A stretch of DNA of 64,000 nt from Euryodendron excelsum. Lineage: Eukaryota; Streptophyta; Magnoliopsida; Ericales; Pentaphylacaceae. The notes beneath the pieces are model-generated. The model ran no database searches. It saw only the letters and a program-made list of their open reading frames with translations, and was not told where the DNA came from. The DNA lies in NCBI GenBank assembly GCA_033060915.1, contig CM065378.1, forward strand, positions 55,299,001 through 55,363,000. Direction: 5' to 3'. Below, piece after piece: positions 1-10,517 of the stretch (position 1 is the first letter of the stretch; each line of letters starts with the position of its first letter). Made by a program: the position numbers and the translations under genes.

Positions 1-1034
1 TTGTTGATGTTGCTTTTGTGATAGAAGCTGTTTTCTCATAATCTGCTCTGTTGGATATCGCACTTCCTAGTGTAATTGTCTTCCTTTGAAGAGTAATGAT
101 AGTAATGACCGATTTGAAAGGTCTTTATATTTGGACTGCAATGTGGGCTAGGTTATGGGGTATTTGAAAGGAAGGGATGAAGGCCTGAAATATTTTGCTT
201 TTACTTAGCTTTTTAAGACCTACGATCACCTCCAGACTCTCTCTCTCTCTCTCTCTCTCTTATTGTTGCTTGTTCTCTATTCCCCACCCTCTTTTTTTCA
301 ATGATCCTAAATTTGTTGCTTTTGCACTAAGATGTTCTTATGGATTTTTACCATGTCAACAGTCTTTGTATCTTGCCATGTCTTCACCTTTTTACCCACA
401 GTGTCTTTTTAGGTTTTCACTGTGTTCTTGAGGTCATGTTTTTTATGATTATTTTCTACCCTTCCTATGAAGGTCAGTATTCTTTCTACTGTAGCATTGA
501 AGAGTTTGAGATTTTTCTTTTTTTTGGCTTTCTCTCTTGGGCACTCCTTAAACCTATATCCACTCTTTATTTCCCTTTTCCTATTTACTCTATCTTAACC
601 CATTGTGGGCAGTGATCACTAGGTCGGGTTTTTCGAAGGAAAATAATCGGCTCAACTGGGTCTTGTAAGGGGATGCTTTTATTTGTATGGTAAAAAAATT
701 GAGGGCCTTTCTTCATTTTAGTTATTACTATCACTACTCTGTCAGAGTTTTTGATTACACGTAGTAGTGTTTTACCGAACTTGAGTTAATGGGTGCTAGG
801 GAGATTTCTTTGCTTGTCTCTTTGGCTTTCTGCTAGATTTGAAGTATCTTTTTGAGATATCTTTCCTTGAACTAACAAGGCTTGACTTTCCTATTGAAGG
901 ATCTGGCGATGAATCTTTGACAACATTGGGCATGGTAGATGATTGCCATTCTATTTTCATCTAGGAGGTAAAGTTGTTCATACTGGTCTTTGATCTAATC
1001 TGCTTTAATGAGTTGAATTTTCATGAGGACTCAG
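1..1034 (-). other. Retrotransposon DNA downstream of the integrase remnant, no intact gene
   Basis: This stretch follows the integrase remnant in the transcript direction of element Z, so it should be the pol end and 3' region. Short pieces are open on either strand, but none resembles a known protein convincingly and all are broken by stops within about 100 codons. A CT microsatellite sits at 237-260. I see no promoter, gene or RNA here. Confidence 0.4.
237..260. repeat. (CT)12 microsatellite
   Basis: Twelve uninterrupted CT units inside degenerate element Z. An ordinary simple repeat. Confidence 0.95.
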
Positions 1035-1380
1035 AGAGAGGAGGTTTATTCTTTAACTGGTAGAACTGCCTCGTTACCTTGGACCAAGGAGAATGGCAAT
1101 GCCCCAGTTGAGATTCTGATGGAGGTTTTGTAAGCTATCAACGCAAAGGGTAGCTACTCATGCCAATCCTTATGGTAGTCATTTTTTTTGCGAGGGATTC
1201 TCTCGACGTTTTTTTGTTCTGCTGCTTTGATGGCTCTATTTGTTTGTGGTAGGCTTTGAGTATAGGGATTGATCTTGAAAGTTTGGCAAAGCTTTGCCAT
1301 CATGTCGTTGTTGAGGTTGCTTGTGTTGTCCGTTGTGATGGACTGAGGGAGGCCGAATCTATAGAAGACCTCTGGAAATC
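1035..1380 (-). pseudogene. Tat/Ogre-type integrase core remnant
   Basis: Minus-strand translation gives a block with the order and spacing of the Tat/Ogre integrase core: RFGLPQSITTDN (second catalytic Asp in TDN), NLNNDMMAKLC, a segment in the position of the third catalytic acidic residue (AAEQKNVERI), then DWHE, LPFALIAYKTSIR, STGALPFSLV and GNEAVLP. These motifs are characteristic of plant Tat-clade integrases, which join cDNA to the genome. An in-frame stop follows DWHE and another follows VLPVKE. The N-terminal zinc region and the first catalytic Asp are missing. The assignment of family is good, and the copy is clearly inactive. Confidence 0.75.
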
Positions 1381-2276
1381 TTTATGGTCAAAAGATGCCA
1401 AGCTTTGGATACCCTACAAGTTTTCATTTTTCTGAAAAAGATTTTAGCATGACAAAGAAAGCATTTCATGATCAAGAGTTATTTATTTCAGATTAGTCCA
1501 TTATATACTTGATATTATACGAAGTACTTTAATAGGCTAATATAAAGGGATTTCTCTTATAGGCTTTACTAGGGTTTTTAGGGTTTGGGAACACAAGAGG
1601 CAGTTTAGTTGGCCCTCTTCTTGTTTGATGTAGTTGGATAGATAGAATTTTGAGTAAGGTAAGCTCAGTTTGATAGTGATTCTTGTAGGATTTTGAATGG
1701 ATTTGTAGTTAATGATGGTAGATTGTTGATTTGCTATATGCTGCTTAATGGTTGGATTTCGGGTCGATCCTTTAGCTTAGTCTCCTTTGGAGGCGGATAA
1801 TATCCGAGCCTACGAGTATAACGCCGACCGCTGGATTCTTTAAAATGAAGATCACCCTATAGTTGTGCTCCAAGTCCTTTCCCAGGTTGGTAGCCTCTAC
1901 TATTGTGGTGGTTGATGACCATTTTTTTAACTGTCGAATGATAGGAATGGGCTGGATTTTTCTTTTTTTTTTAATTTTTTTGGGTGGTTGACATACGCTT
2001 GAAAGCCTGGAAGTTGGAGTCTGTTGTGGCAATGCATGGGACCGACGGAGCTTTACAGATGGTGAAGTCCTCCTTTACATGGATGGTGATTTCCATGACA
2101 TGGCGTGGATGTAGTTGCTGAGAGATAATGTATTGCTGATGGATGGTCAGTTCCCCTTACTCTTCAATGTAGGTTAGGCCTCTTCCAATAACTAGGCTTA
2201 TCCTCACATGAGTTTTGAACTGGTGGAATGTTGCAGGGTCCCCATAGGTTTGGTTGTGCTCTTGTGCTTAGGAAAA
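1381..2276 (-). other. Unassigned internal DNA of element Z
   Basis: This lies between the leader repeats and the integrase remnant. The longest minus-strand open stretch (2032-1772, about 86 codons) has a Lys-rich patch and then reads HNYRVIFILKNPAVGVILVG and RLQRRLS. I do not recognise a domain in it. It may be decayed gag or protease-region sequence of a Tat element, but I cannot support that. The plus-strand stretch 1500-1760 is AT-rich and featureless. Confidence 0.3.
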
Positions 2277-3550
2277 GAAAAAGAAAAACAAAATGCAGTT
2301 AGCATGTGGAGTTAAAAGTTTTATGCAATGCATTTCCTATGGAGGTCCCTTTTTCGAAAGCATCTAGGCATGATGCTGAGTCGATTTTGGAGGTGGGGTT
2401 TTGCCTCTGTATACAATACAATACCTCTTCATCATGGGCTAGTTGATGTTTCTTTGTTTAGGCAATCCCGCTTCCATGGACGGAGAGAGATTTAGGCCTT
2501 TCCTGAGATATGGTTCGATGCATGCCATGAGTCCTTAGGGTTAGAGAGACTCTTAGGAGTTTGAGTAGGTTTAATTAACATGAGATTGGATTGTTCCTTT
2601 CTCTTTATGGTTGAATGCATGAAAATGCAATGACTCGAGTTTCTTGGAACTCTTAACTTGGAATGGATGTTGATGCATGAGGATAATAGCTGGAAACGAA
2701 TAAGCATCATAATGACAGTGAATAAGTAGTTTAGAAGACCCCCTTTTTGCCTTATCTCAACCCTTGGTTTTCTTGGTACTTGGAGATGGGGGAGAGAACA
2801 AAAGACATGAAACAAAAGAGAAGTTAGTGCCTTGATTTGGAAGTTTTTATATAATGCATGCCCAAAGGGTGCCCCTGTTCTTTGAGGAGGACTAGACATG
2901 ATGTGTTTGGCTTGTTTTTTGGAGATAGGGGGTTTGCCTATGTATGCATGCAAATACTTTACCATTAATTAGGAACGTACATTCATTCATACATTCATTT
3001 GCAGAAAGTAAAAGGGTACATTGAGTTTTGAGTTTAAATATAGAAAAATCGAAGTACATTTTAATAGAGGGAGGGGAAACATTTTCCTTAGGACTTCCGC
3101 ATATCTACTTTTACATTGGAAATCCTAGACTACTCTTGAGTCTTCGGATTCGTCTTTTTTTATGGAAGTTGGTGGGAGACCTTGCTTCCAGATTTGCGCC
3201 TTGTCTTCTTGGCATCCATATCTCCATGAGTGGAGAGGGATTGGGACCTCTCTTTATAGGATGACTTGAAATGCATGCCATGAGTCTTTAGTATTGCATG
3301 GGAACCCCTTAGAATTTTGGTAGGTTTTACGCAAGGCGGATTAAGCTTGGTGTCACTCTCTATGGGTTAATCATATGTATGAGAATGCTGTGACTTAAGT
3401 TACTTGGAACTCTCTTTTTGAAATGAAGCATTGAATGTGTGTATATGCATATACAAGTACAGGGAGAGAGAGTGAAATAGTAAAGTAAATATGCATACCT
3501 GAACATTACACAAGCATTGTAACAGCAAGAATAGACAAGAATAATGGGAA
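2277..3550 (-). repeat. Diverged direct duplication in the element Z leader
   Basis: Two related units lie in tandem. The segment starting near 2277 resembles that near 2812 (offset about 535 bases); both contain an ATGCATGCC- or ATGCATTTCC-like start, then GGCATGATG or GACATGATG and a TTTTGGAG stretch. The segment around 2515 (ATGCATGCCATGAGTCCTTA) matches the one near 3270 (ATGCATGCCATGAGTCTTTA), offset about 754 bases, so the second unit carries roughly 220 extra bases (about 2960-3180). Divergence is high, so the duplication is old. The second unit is also related to the element Y leader at 62500-62770. Confidence 0.6.
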
Positions 3551-4223
3551 GTAAAGTGGTCGCCCTCTCCTCCATGGTTTTAAAATTGACGTGTGTGTCT
3601 TCAATCCAGTAGAGGTTCTGTTATGCACAGGTTTCTACATGAGTATGAGGTTGAGGGTTTACTAATACTTACTAAGAAGGCTCGGTTCCCGAATCTTCAA
3701 ACTAGGTCCACTCCCCAAGGTGGTGCTATTAACTATTGGTGATCTGAGCGGGAGAACCATCAAGAGACCGTAGGCTAAGATATTGACACAACATCCATAC
3801 ATAACAAATATAGCATTCTCCCTTCTAACTATAAGTGATATAATCATGTAGAGAATGCAAATATGCAAATGCAAGTGCACATACATTGTCTGTGTGAAAT
3901 TTTTGATAAATGGAGGAAAGGGCTCAACAACTTTCATCCATCCTGTCCATTCCATCCTATCATTTATGGCAATTTATATGGACAATAAAAGTAAATGTGA
4001 ACATGGTCCACCTAAAAAATAAAATGCAAAAAGTCATTTCCTTGATGACAAACTTAATTCAAGATAGAATGATTGAATATGGATTGAATGCAGGCGATGA
4101 CATATATTTTTTATTTATGAAAACAACTTTGAAAATTTTGAAGTGGATAGAATTGGACAAGTTAATTGAAGATTCTAGGTGAGTGAAGGGTGAAGTGACA
4201 TGATAATGGCCTAACCCTCCAAT
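3551..4223 (-). other. Leader of element Z next to the PBS
   Basis: Read on the minus strand this matches the interior of element Y (about 61975-62480, plus strand) over several hundred bases, including the GTTAGAAGG-like segment, the region around the supposed start at 3955, and the part beside CAAGGAGTGGGCC-like sequence. It holds no gene that I can support. Two short open frames align with similar frames in Y, probably because the nucleotides themselves are conserved (see findings). Confidence 0.6.
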
Positions 4224-4243
4224 CGTCCCCAGTGGAGTCAGCA
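4224..4243 (-). other. Primer-binding site of element Z
   Basis: On the minus strand the sequence just inside the LTR reads TGCTGACTCCACTGGGGACG. This is close to the TGGCGACTCCACTGGGGA-type site of plant Tat/Ogre elements, reported as complementary to the 3' end of a tRNA-Arg. Here the GGCGA start is altered. It lies directly next to the LTR end near 4246, as a PBS must, and fixes the orientation of element Z as minus. Confidence 0.75.
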
Positions 4244-4390
4244 GCTATTGCGTCCTGGGTTTTTACACCATTGAGATGATATGTGAAAAATACACGGTAC
4301 TTTTTTGTTAGAACTCACCCTCCTAGAAGGACGAGTGCGACAAGGTTTTAATTAGAACTTGATTTGATTAAGGGCTTTTAGAAAAGATTT

Positions 4391-4426
4391 GGAGTCGCCA
4401 CCTAACTTTGTTAAGGCGAGTTAGGT
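4391..4426 (-). other. U5 stem-loop with a PBS-like motif (LTR-1)
   Basis: ACCTAACT (4400-4407) and AGTTAGGT (4419-4426) are perfect 8-bp inverted arms with an 11-base loop. Adjoining the stem, the minus strand reads TGGCGACTCC (4400-4391), identical to the first ten bases of the canonical Tat/Ogre PBS, about 150 bases upstream of the real PBS. The same arrangement recurs in the other copies. Confidence 0.7.
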
Positions 4427-4919
4427 CACTTAAAACTAAGTGCATTCTAAAGATTAAACTTAAGGTTTTGGAAAACTTTCTCAAGAGAGGGTTTTTAAAG
4501 AAAACAAGTTGTTTGGCAACCTTTGAAAAGATTTAAGCCTTTTTTTTTTAAATAATTCTATTTTGGTCTTTCGAAAACAACGATTCTAGGTTCAGAGGCT
4601 GGTTACGTATAGGGAAGAAGCACAAGGCTATCACCTTATCCTGTCCTTCTAGTACCTACATGTCTTATCACCCTAAGTTTACTCATTGAAAATCTTCGAT
4701 TATTTAATGTCCAATTACATCCACTTTGAGAATTTTAGAAAGAGGTCTAAGTCATTACTTTAGGGATGATATGATGCATGATATGCAAGTACATGAATAG
4801 AATTTGGAAAGAGATTTTTGAAAGAAAAAAAAGAATTGAAATTTTGAAAAAGGTTGTGACTGTACCCATGAGGGCTGCCTAGGTATCATTTTGTTAAAAA
4901 TTAGGTCAGTTGTAGTTCA

Positions 4920-6490
4920 GACTCAGGGTTCGATTGAAAATAGACAATTTGAGGTTTTATATGATTTGAAAAGACATTTTGGGGCCTTTGAAAAGTTTGA
5001 CTTGAACAGGTTCTTGTTTGAACTTTAATTGGAAGATTTAAAATTGAACATTGATTTGAAATCGAACTTTGAAGTAGAGCTTGAACTTATTTTGAGAAGT
5101 TTGAATTGAACTTTGAGATCATCTTGACTTGAATCGGGGTTGAAAACTATCTTAGTTTAGAAAAGAGTTGAAGTTTCCTAACTTAAGGTTAGGGTTGAAC
5201 TTGAGTTTTGGCCTCCTAGGACTTAGATAACCTAGGGTTTAAACATGCACTTGAAAAGTTTGATTTTTGAAAGTTTGATTTTAAGAAAGTTTCGAATTAG
5301 GAAATTTTTATTTTAGGAAAGTTTCCACTTTAGAAAAGATTTGATTTTAGAAAGATGTGATTTTGGAAATTTTCCATTTTAGGAAAGACTTAATTTTGGA
5401 AAGATTGGATTTAGGAAAGTTCCAAAATAGGTAATGTTTGAATTTAAAATTTGAAAAATTAGAATTTGAAAAGGTTTGACTTAAGAAAAATTGATTTTGG
5501 AAAGTTGAGTTTGAAAAAGGTTTGATCTAGATTTGAGATAACTAGGGATTTAAGTACTCTTAAGACCTAGGCCTTATGCAATACATTTGAATTGGAAAGA
5601 TTAAATTTTAATTGAAAAGAAAAGTTTTGTTTTTGAAAAGTTTGCAAAAAAAGAATGTATTGAAATTAGGAAAGGTTTGAAATTAAGGAATATTGACATT
5701 AGAAAAGATTTGAAAGTTTAAAATTGGGAAAGATTTGAAAGTTTGAAATTAGTAAATGTTCGATCTCTATTTCCTAAAGTTGAAGATTGGATTTATTTTC
5801 AAAAATAGATGATTTGATTTGGTTTCCTATTTGGAAAAGATTTGATTTGAATTGACATTAGAAAGCTTGAGTTTTGGAAATATATCATTTTATGTGACTT
5901 TTGAATTAGGAGATCTATGATTTTATGTAGAAAATGATTTTGAAAATATATGATTTGCTGCAAATAGAAAATCATGATTTTATGTGACAAAAGTAGGGTT
6001 TCCTAGACATAGACTCTAAGGTTTTGACTTGGACTTCAAGACAAAGAGTTTTTAGAAAGTAAATCTTTTAAAAATAACTTCTAGGAAATGGATTTGTAAA
6101 AACTATTTTAGAAAGGTTTGAATATAAACTTCTGAAGTTCTCTTAAATATCTTACTTTCCTAAAACAATTCTAATCATGAGAAGACTAGAACCATTCTAC
6201 GGTTGTGATTTTGACAACAACTAGGGTTTGAAACCCTAATATGGACTTTGATGGTCTCCTTGAATATAACACTTTCCTAAACATGGGATGGCTAGAATCA
6301 TCTTAGAGTTGTGATTTCTTGAAAAACAATTTAAGACTTAAACTCAAATTTGGACCTTGATGGTCATAGAGAATATAACACTTTCCGAAAACAACCCTAA
6401 CCATGGAATGGTTAGACTCATCTTAGGGTTGTGATTTTGAAAACAACTTTAAACGAAAAGATTTTGAAAGCAAGTCTTGAAAGTAACTTT
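4920..6490 (-). repeat. Degenerate AG-rich repeats within LTR-1
   Basis: The plus strand consists of imperfect repeats of about 15-20 bases around TTAGGAAAGTTTGAATT and TTTGAAAAGATTTGA (minus strand AACTTTCCTAA). It occupies the part of the transcript between the conserved block and the U5 end. No coding capacity; open frames here are by-products of the biased composition. Confidence 0.8.
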
Positions 6491-6519
6491 TAATACAAGT
6501 TTGAAAATACCTTTGATTG

Positions 6520-6715
6520 TATGATTATGATAGCAACAATGCAATAGGGACATGAACATACAAGGTTAAGCTTCACCACATAACCAAGGGGGCCTGACCC
6601 ACATTGTCTTAGGTGGAACTCAAATAAAATCCCCAACACAGTAATTCTCTCTAAGGCCTTCCTAGGTGTGAACTGGGAGGTCCCTTGTTTCAAGCATGCA
6701 AGAAAAAGGAAGTAG
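6520..6715 (-). other. Conserved block in LTR-1 (transcribed part)
   Basis: About 170-190 bases from GAACATACAAGGTTAAGC through the CAAGCATGCAAG segment stay well conserved in all copies, although the flanking low-complexity DNA has drifted. In LTR-1 the CACGTG seen in LTR-3, -4 and -6 has changed to CACATT. The role is unknown; it lies several hundred bases downstream of the TATA box, so it should be in the RNA. Confidence 0.5.
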
Positions 6716-7039
6716 AAGATGGGGATTAAAATAGAGAATAGTTCAAGTGGACTAGGAGGGAGAAAAGAAAAGGGGGATTACATAATTTAACTAGAAACCC
6801 TACCTTATCTTCTCTTAGTTTTGATGCTTTGATGGTGGACTTTGCTTGAACTTTGAGTTAAACTTTAAGAGCTTTTAAGGATGAATGGAGGCAAGGATTT
6901 TAGTGTATAGATTGTATGGAGGCTAGGGTTTGAGGGGGCTTGAAAGAATTTGGGTTTTGAGATAATTCGAGCTTTGTTTTTAGAGAGGCAGAGTTTTTGG
7001 AGTGATCTAGCGAACCCAGAAAAGGCAGGGGGTGGCCTA

Positions 7040-7047
7040 TATTTATA
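7040..7047 (-). promoter_or_regulatory. TATA box of LTR-1
   Basis: TATAAATA on the minus strand. The position matches the TATA boxes of LTR-2, -3, -5, -6 and the Y LTR. Upstream lie GGCGCT/GGCACCA sequences (decayed GGCGCC inverted repeats, 7067-7120). Downstream lies AAACCCTA-like telobox sequence (about 6920-6935). Confidence 0.7.
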
Positions 7048-8681
7048 AGCCACTGAATTAACCTTGGCGCTTGTTGTAGTGGCACCAGGCCATTTTATGG
7101 CTTGGCACCACTAGAAAACTATAAGGTGGCAAGAAATAGTTCTTTCAACCCTTGGGATGTAAGGTAGAAGATTTGGGTGCCTATCCTAGTGACTACCATA
7201 CAATTTTTAGCTTGGCTTCAATTGGAGTGACTCTGAAAAGTTCAAGAATAATTTGGAAGGTTTTGAGTAACCAAACTCAGCCAGGAATCAACGGGAACCC
7301 CTGAAAGAGTGTCCCGAAGATAGCTAGCTTAAGAACTAGAACCGAAGTAGTGAAAAAGAATGACCGACCCTCTAGGGGCCAAACGGTCATTTGAATTAGG
7401 GAAATACTAGGATTGGCCCGAAGTGATCTACTAGAAGACTTGAAGGTTGGAAACACCATTGGGAATATTCCGAGGGATTGTCAGTTTGATACCCAGAGCA
7501 GGTGTGGTTGGAAAAGGTGACTGGCCCACCAGAGGCAAAATGGTCATTTCGCACCGGGTTTACCAGAATGGACTCGGAATGGTCCAAAAAGGTACTGGAA
7601 TGTTGGAAATACTATTAAAAGCATCCTTGGATAGTAACTTGTTTGATTTTCAGAGCTAGTGTTGTTCTTGGAAGGGATTGGATGCCTAGGAAAAAAATGG
7701 TTATTTTGACCAAATGCTCTTAAAACCAATCTGGAAGCGACTGGAAGGCACTAGAACCTACTATATTGTCTTTAGGAAAATCCTAGAAGGGTGAAATTAT
7801 CACTTTGAGGTCTTAGGTACTTTCTTGAGAAGCGTGCCGATAGGGCTTAGGGCAGTTGGGTCAATTTTTACTAGAATGGGCTAGCAAGCACTGGTGTTGA
7901 CCCGGGTTTTAAGTGTTTCCATTACTCTGATGGTGTATGATGAGTTGGTTTCCAAAGGTATCCCATCCTCCGGTAAACGTGTCATAGCTAAGAGACGTGT
8001 TCGGTCCTATGACATAGGGGGTTTGTTGGCATTCCCAATGTCGACCTGTTTGCAAGTGTTTCCATCACTCTGACGGTTGCGATGTTTGTAAGTGTTTCCA
8101 TCACGTTGATGGTGTGCATTCATTTCGGAGACTACTTGATCACGGGAAGTTGCTGGATGGTCTTATTGTCTCAAGGCCTTTGGTACTTTACGATCGACTT
8201 GCTGAATAATAGACATTCTACGTTGGCGGGCTAGTAGGCGCCAGAAATAAACTGCTCTACCATCTTGGGGACTTGGATTCTGTCCCGGTTGACTGGTATG
8301 AAGGAACTTATCGTTCTGAGGGATTTTGTATTTTCTCAATAAATGTGCCGTGCTAGATAGACTTACCATCTAAAGGATTAACTTTCTCAAAAGACGTGCC
8401 AGATTGAGTTTGACTAGTCTGGACTAGAAATGGAACTAGAATTGAGGTTAAAATACAAACTTACCATCTTTAAGAAGACGTGCCAACTAAAATTAGACCC
8501 AGCAACGCTCCAAGGGCATTTGGGTCATTTTGCCTCTATTAGACCTGGCGAGGCCACGAAGTGGTTCATTAACTAGATTGAATTTGGAAAGCCGGTTTGG
8601 GCTTTGAATATATCTGTGTTAGTTTGAATATGAGTTTGGTTCGACGGAGAGTGCTGAGCTGGCAAAAATGGGGTGCTTACA

Positions 8682-9465
8682 CCAAGAACCCAAAGCGGGT
8701 TTGATTATATTTGGGTGATTGTTTCAGGTTAAGCAAATCAACTCATTTCTTACTAGTTAAGACTACTTATACTCTTGACAGATATGGCAAGTTATATATT
8801 CATGAGATTGTTAGATTGTATGGGGCTCTAGTATCCATAGTTACAGAAAGAGATTCAAGATTTACTCTTAGATTTTGGCTTAGTTCATAACAAGCTATGG
8901 GTACAACTTTGAAATTCAGTACATCATTTCATCCTCAAACGGATGGGCAATCAAAGAGAACTATTCAAACTTTGGAAGATATGTTAACGACTTGTGTGCT
9001 TGAACTTAAAGGCAATTGAGAAGATCATCTTGCGTTAATGGAGTTTGTTTATAATAACAATTATCAAACTAGTATTGGAATGGCTCCATTTGAAGCTTTA
9101 TATGGGTGTTGATGTACAACGACAGTGTGTTGGAGTCAGGTAGGAGAGAGACAATTGTTAGGTCCTGAGATATTTTAAGATACAAATGTGAAGAGTAAAG
9201 TTGTTCAAGAGCACTTGAAAATAACACAAAACAGGCAGAAAAACTATGCAGGTAATAGAATAAAAGAATTAAAGTTTGAAATTGGTGATCAAGTATTTTT
9301 TAAAGCATCTCCATGGAAGGGTATCTTAAGATTTGGGAAGAAAGGGAAGTTGAGTCCAAGATATATTGGACCCTATACTATTGTTGATAGAGTTAGTGTG
9401 ACTGCTTATCGACTGAATTTACCTCCGAAAATATCTAAGTTGAGTGATGTCTTCCATGTTTCCAT
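8682..9465 (+). pseudogene. Chromovirus (Tekay/Del-like) integrase fragment with GPY/F region
   Basis: The translation runs from PRTQSGFDYIWVIV through KSTHF, the integrase core (second catalytic Asp in ERDSRF; FHPQTDGQSKRTIQTLEDML) to the C-terminal GPY/F module (FGKKGKLSPRYIGPYTIV) and LSDVFHVS. These motifs identify a plant chromovirus, whose integrase inserts cDNA. The third catalytic residue is replaced: the usual SERT reads SKRT. A frameshift near 8735 and stops near 8889, 9018, 9110 and 9178 inactivate it; the last 93 codons up to LSDVFHVS (9188-9465) are open. Element Z cuts it at 8681 and LTR-2 at 9466, so it is the oldest layer visible here. No chromodomain remains. Confidence 0.85.
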
Positions 9466-10517
9466 TGTTGCGCCCCGATTTTTTGCACTCGAGAAAAACA
9501 CAGTACTCTCTCGTTAAAACTCATCCTCCATGAAAGATGAGTGCGACTAGGTTTGAACTAGAAATTGATTTGAATAAGGGTTTTTAGAAAAGATTTGGAG
9601 TTGCCACCTAACTTTGTTAAGGTGAGTTAGGTCACTTAAAATTAAGTACAATTCAAAAATTAAACTTAGGGTTTTTGAAAAGGTTTTGAAAACTTCCTCA
9701 AGAGAGGGCTTTTAAGAAAATATGTTGTTTGGCAACCTTTGGAAAGATTTAACCCCTTTTTAAAAAATAACTCCGTTTTTGGTCTCTCGAAAACAGTGAT
9801 TCTAGGTTCGGAGGTTGGTTATGTATCGGGAAGATGCACTAGGCTATTACCCTGTCCCGCCTTTGCGATACCTACATGTCTATTCACCCTAGGTTCACTC
9901 ATTTAGAATCTTCGATTGTCCAATGTCCAACTATATCCACTTTAAAAGGAATTTTAGGAAGAAGTTTGATATGATGCATGACATGCAAGTGCAAGAAAAA
10001 GATTTGGTTTTGGAAATAGATTTGTAGAAAAGATTTGAAGTTTGAAAGAGGTTATCGAAATTAGAAACTTGAAATAGATTATAGAATTGGAAACTTTAAG
10101 AAGGTTATGAAATTGAAAATTTAAAAAAGGTTGTGACTGCACCCATGAGGTTGCTTACGTATCCTTTTGTTGGGAATCAGGTCAGTTGTAGTTCGGACTT
10201 GGGGTCTAATTGAAAATAGACACTTTGAGCTTTTTGAAAAGTTTGATTTGAACTTTGAATAGAAGATTTGAAATCGAACTTTGATTTGAAATCGAACTAG
10301 GATTTAAAATTGAACTTGGAATTGGCTTTGATTTGAAATTAAACTTGAGAACTTGGGCTTGATTTGGAAAAGATTGAGTTGAGCTTTGAAAACATCTTGA
10401 CTTAGATTGAAGTTTTAAAATCATCTTGGTTTAGAAAAGAATTTTAGAAAAGAGTTAAGCACCCTAACTTTAGGGTTAGGGTTGAACTAGGGTTTGGCTT
10501 CTTAGGATTTAGGTAAC
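9466..10517 (-). mobile_element. LTR-2, left part (U5 end), split by the Athila insertion
   Basis: It begins TGTTGCGCCCCG, the family's U5 end, immediately after chromovirus codons for VFHVS. It includes the U5 stem-loop (arms 9606-9613 and 9625-9632; PBS-like complement GGAGTTGCCA at 9597-9606) and part of the AG-rich repeats. At 10518 it stops at the Athila LTR and resumes at 47531. The last five bases (GTAAC, 10513-10517) nearly match ATAAC at 47531-47535, the expected target duplication. Confidence 0.85.

Larger units (their letters stand above)
1..8681 (-). mobile_element. Element Z: Tat/Ogre-type LTR retrotransposon, 5' part, degenerate
   Basis: Read on the minus strand this is a 5' LTR (8681 to 4246), a primer-binding site, a leader, and further down a Tat/Ogre-like integrase remnant near 1380-1035. 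The 3' part lies beyond the left edge. The LTR edge at 8681/8682 cuts into a chromovirus pol, which marks the insertion point. Only about 2.8 kb separates the PBS from the integrase, where a complete element would hold gag, protease, RT and RNase H, so I infer a large internal deletion or a composite. The LTR belongs to the same family as seven other copies in the window. Confidence 0.75.
4246..8681 (-). mobile_element. LTR-1: giant LTR, 5' LTR of element Z (4.4 kb)
   Basis: Transcript orientation is minus: it starts TGTAAGCACCCC at 8681 and ends beside the PBS near 4246. In that order it holds a U3 with cell-to-cell repeated 'GTGTTTCCATCACTCTGACGG'-like segments in short form, two 157-bp-phased repeats (anchors 7645 and 7488), a TATA box (7040-7047), a conserved block (about 6715-6520), degenerate repeats (about 6490-4920) and a U5 stem-loop (4400-4426). 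The 4246 edge reads TATTGCG instead of TGTTGCG. Homology to the other copies is end to end, so this is one LTR and not a patchwork. Confidence 0.85.

Noticed and set aside
195..615. Two overlapping plus-strand open frames of 78 and 91 codons
   Set aside because: Rich in Leu, Ser and Phe from CT- and T-rich DNA; no similarity or domain, and antisense to element Z.
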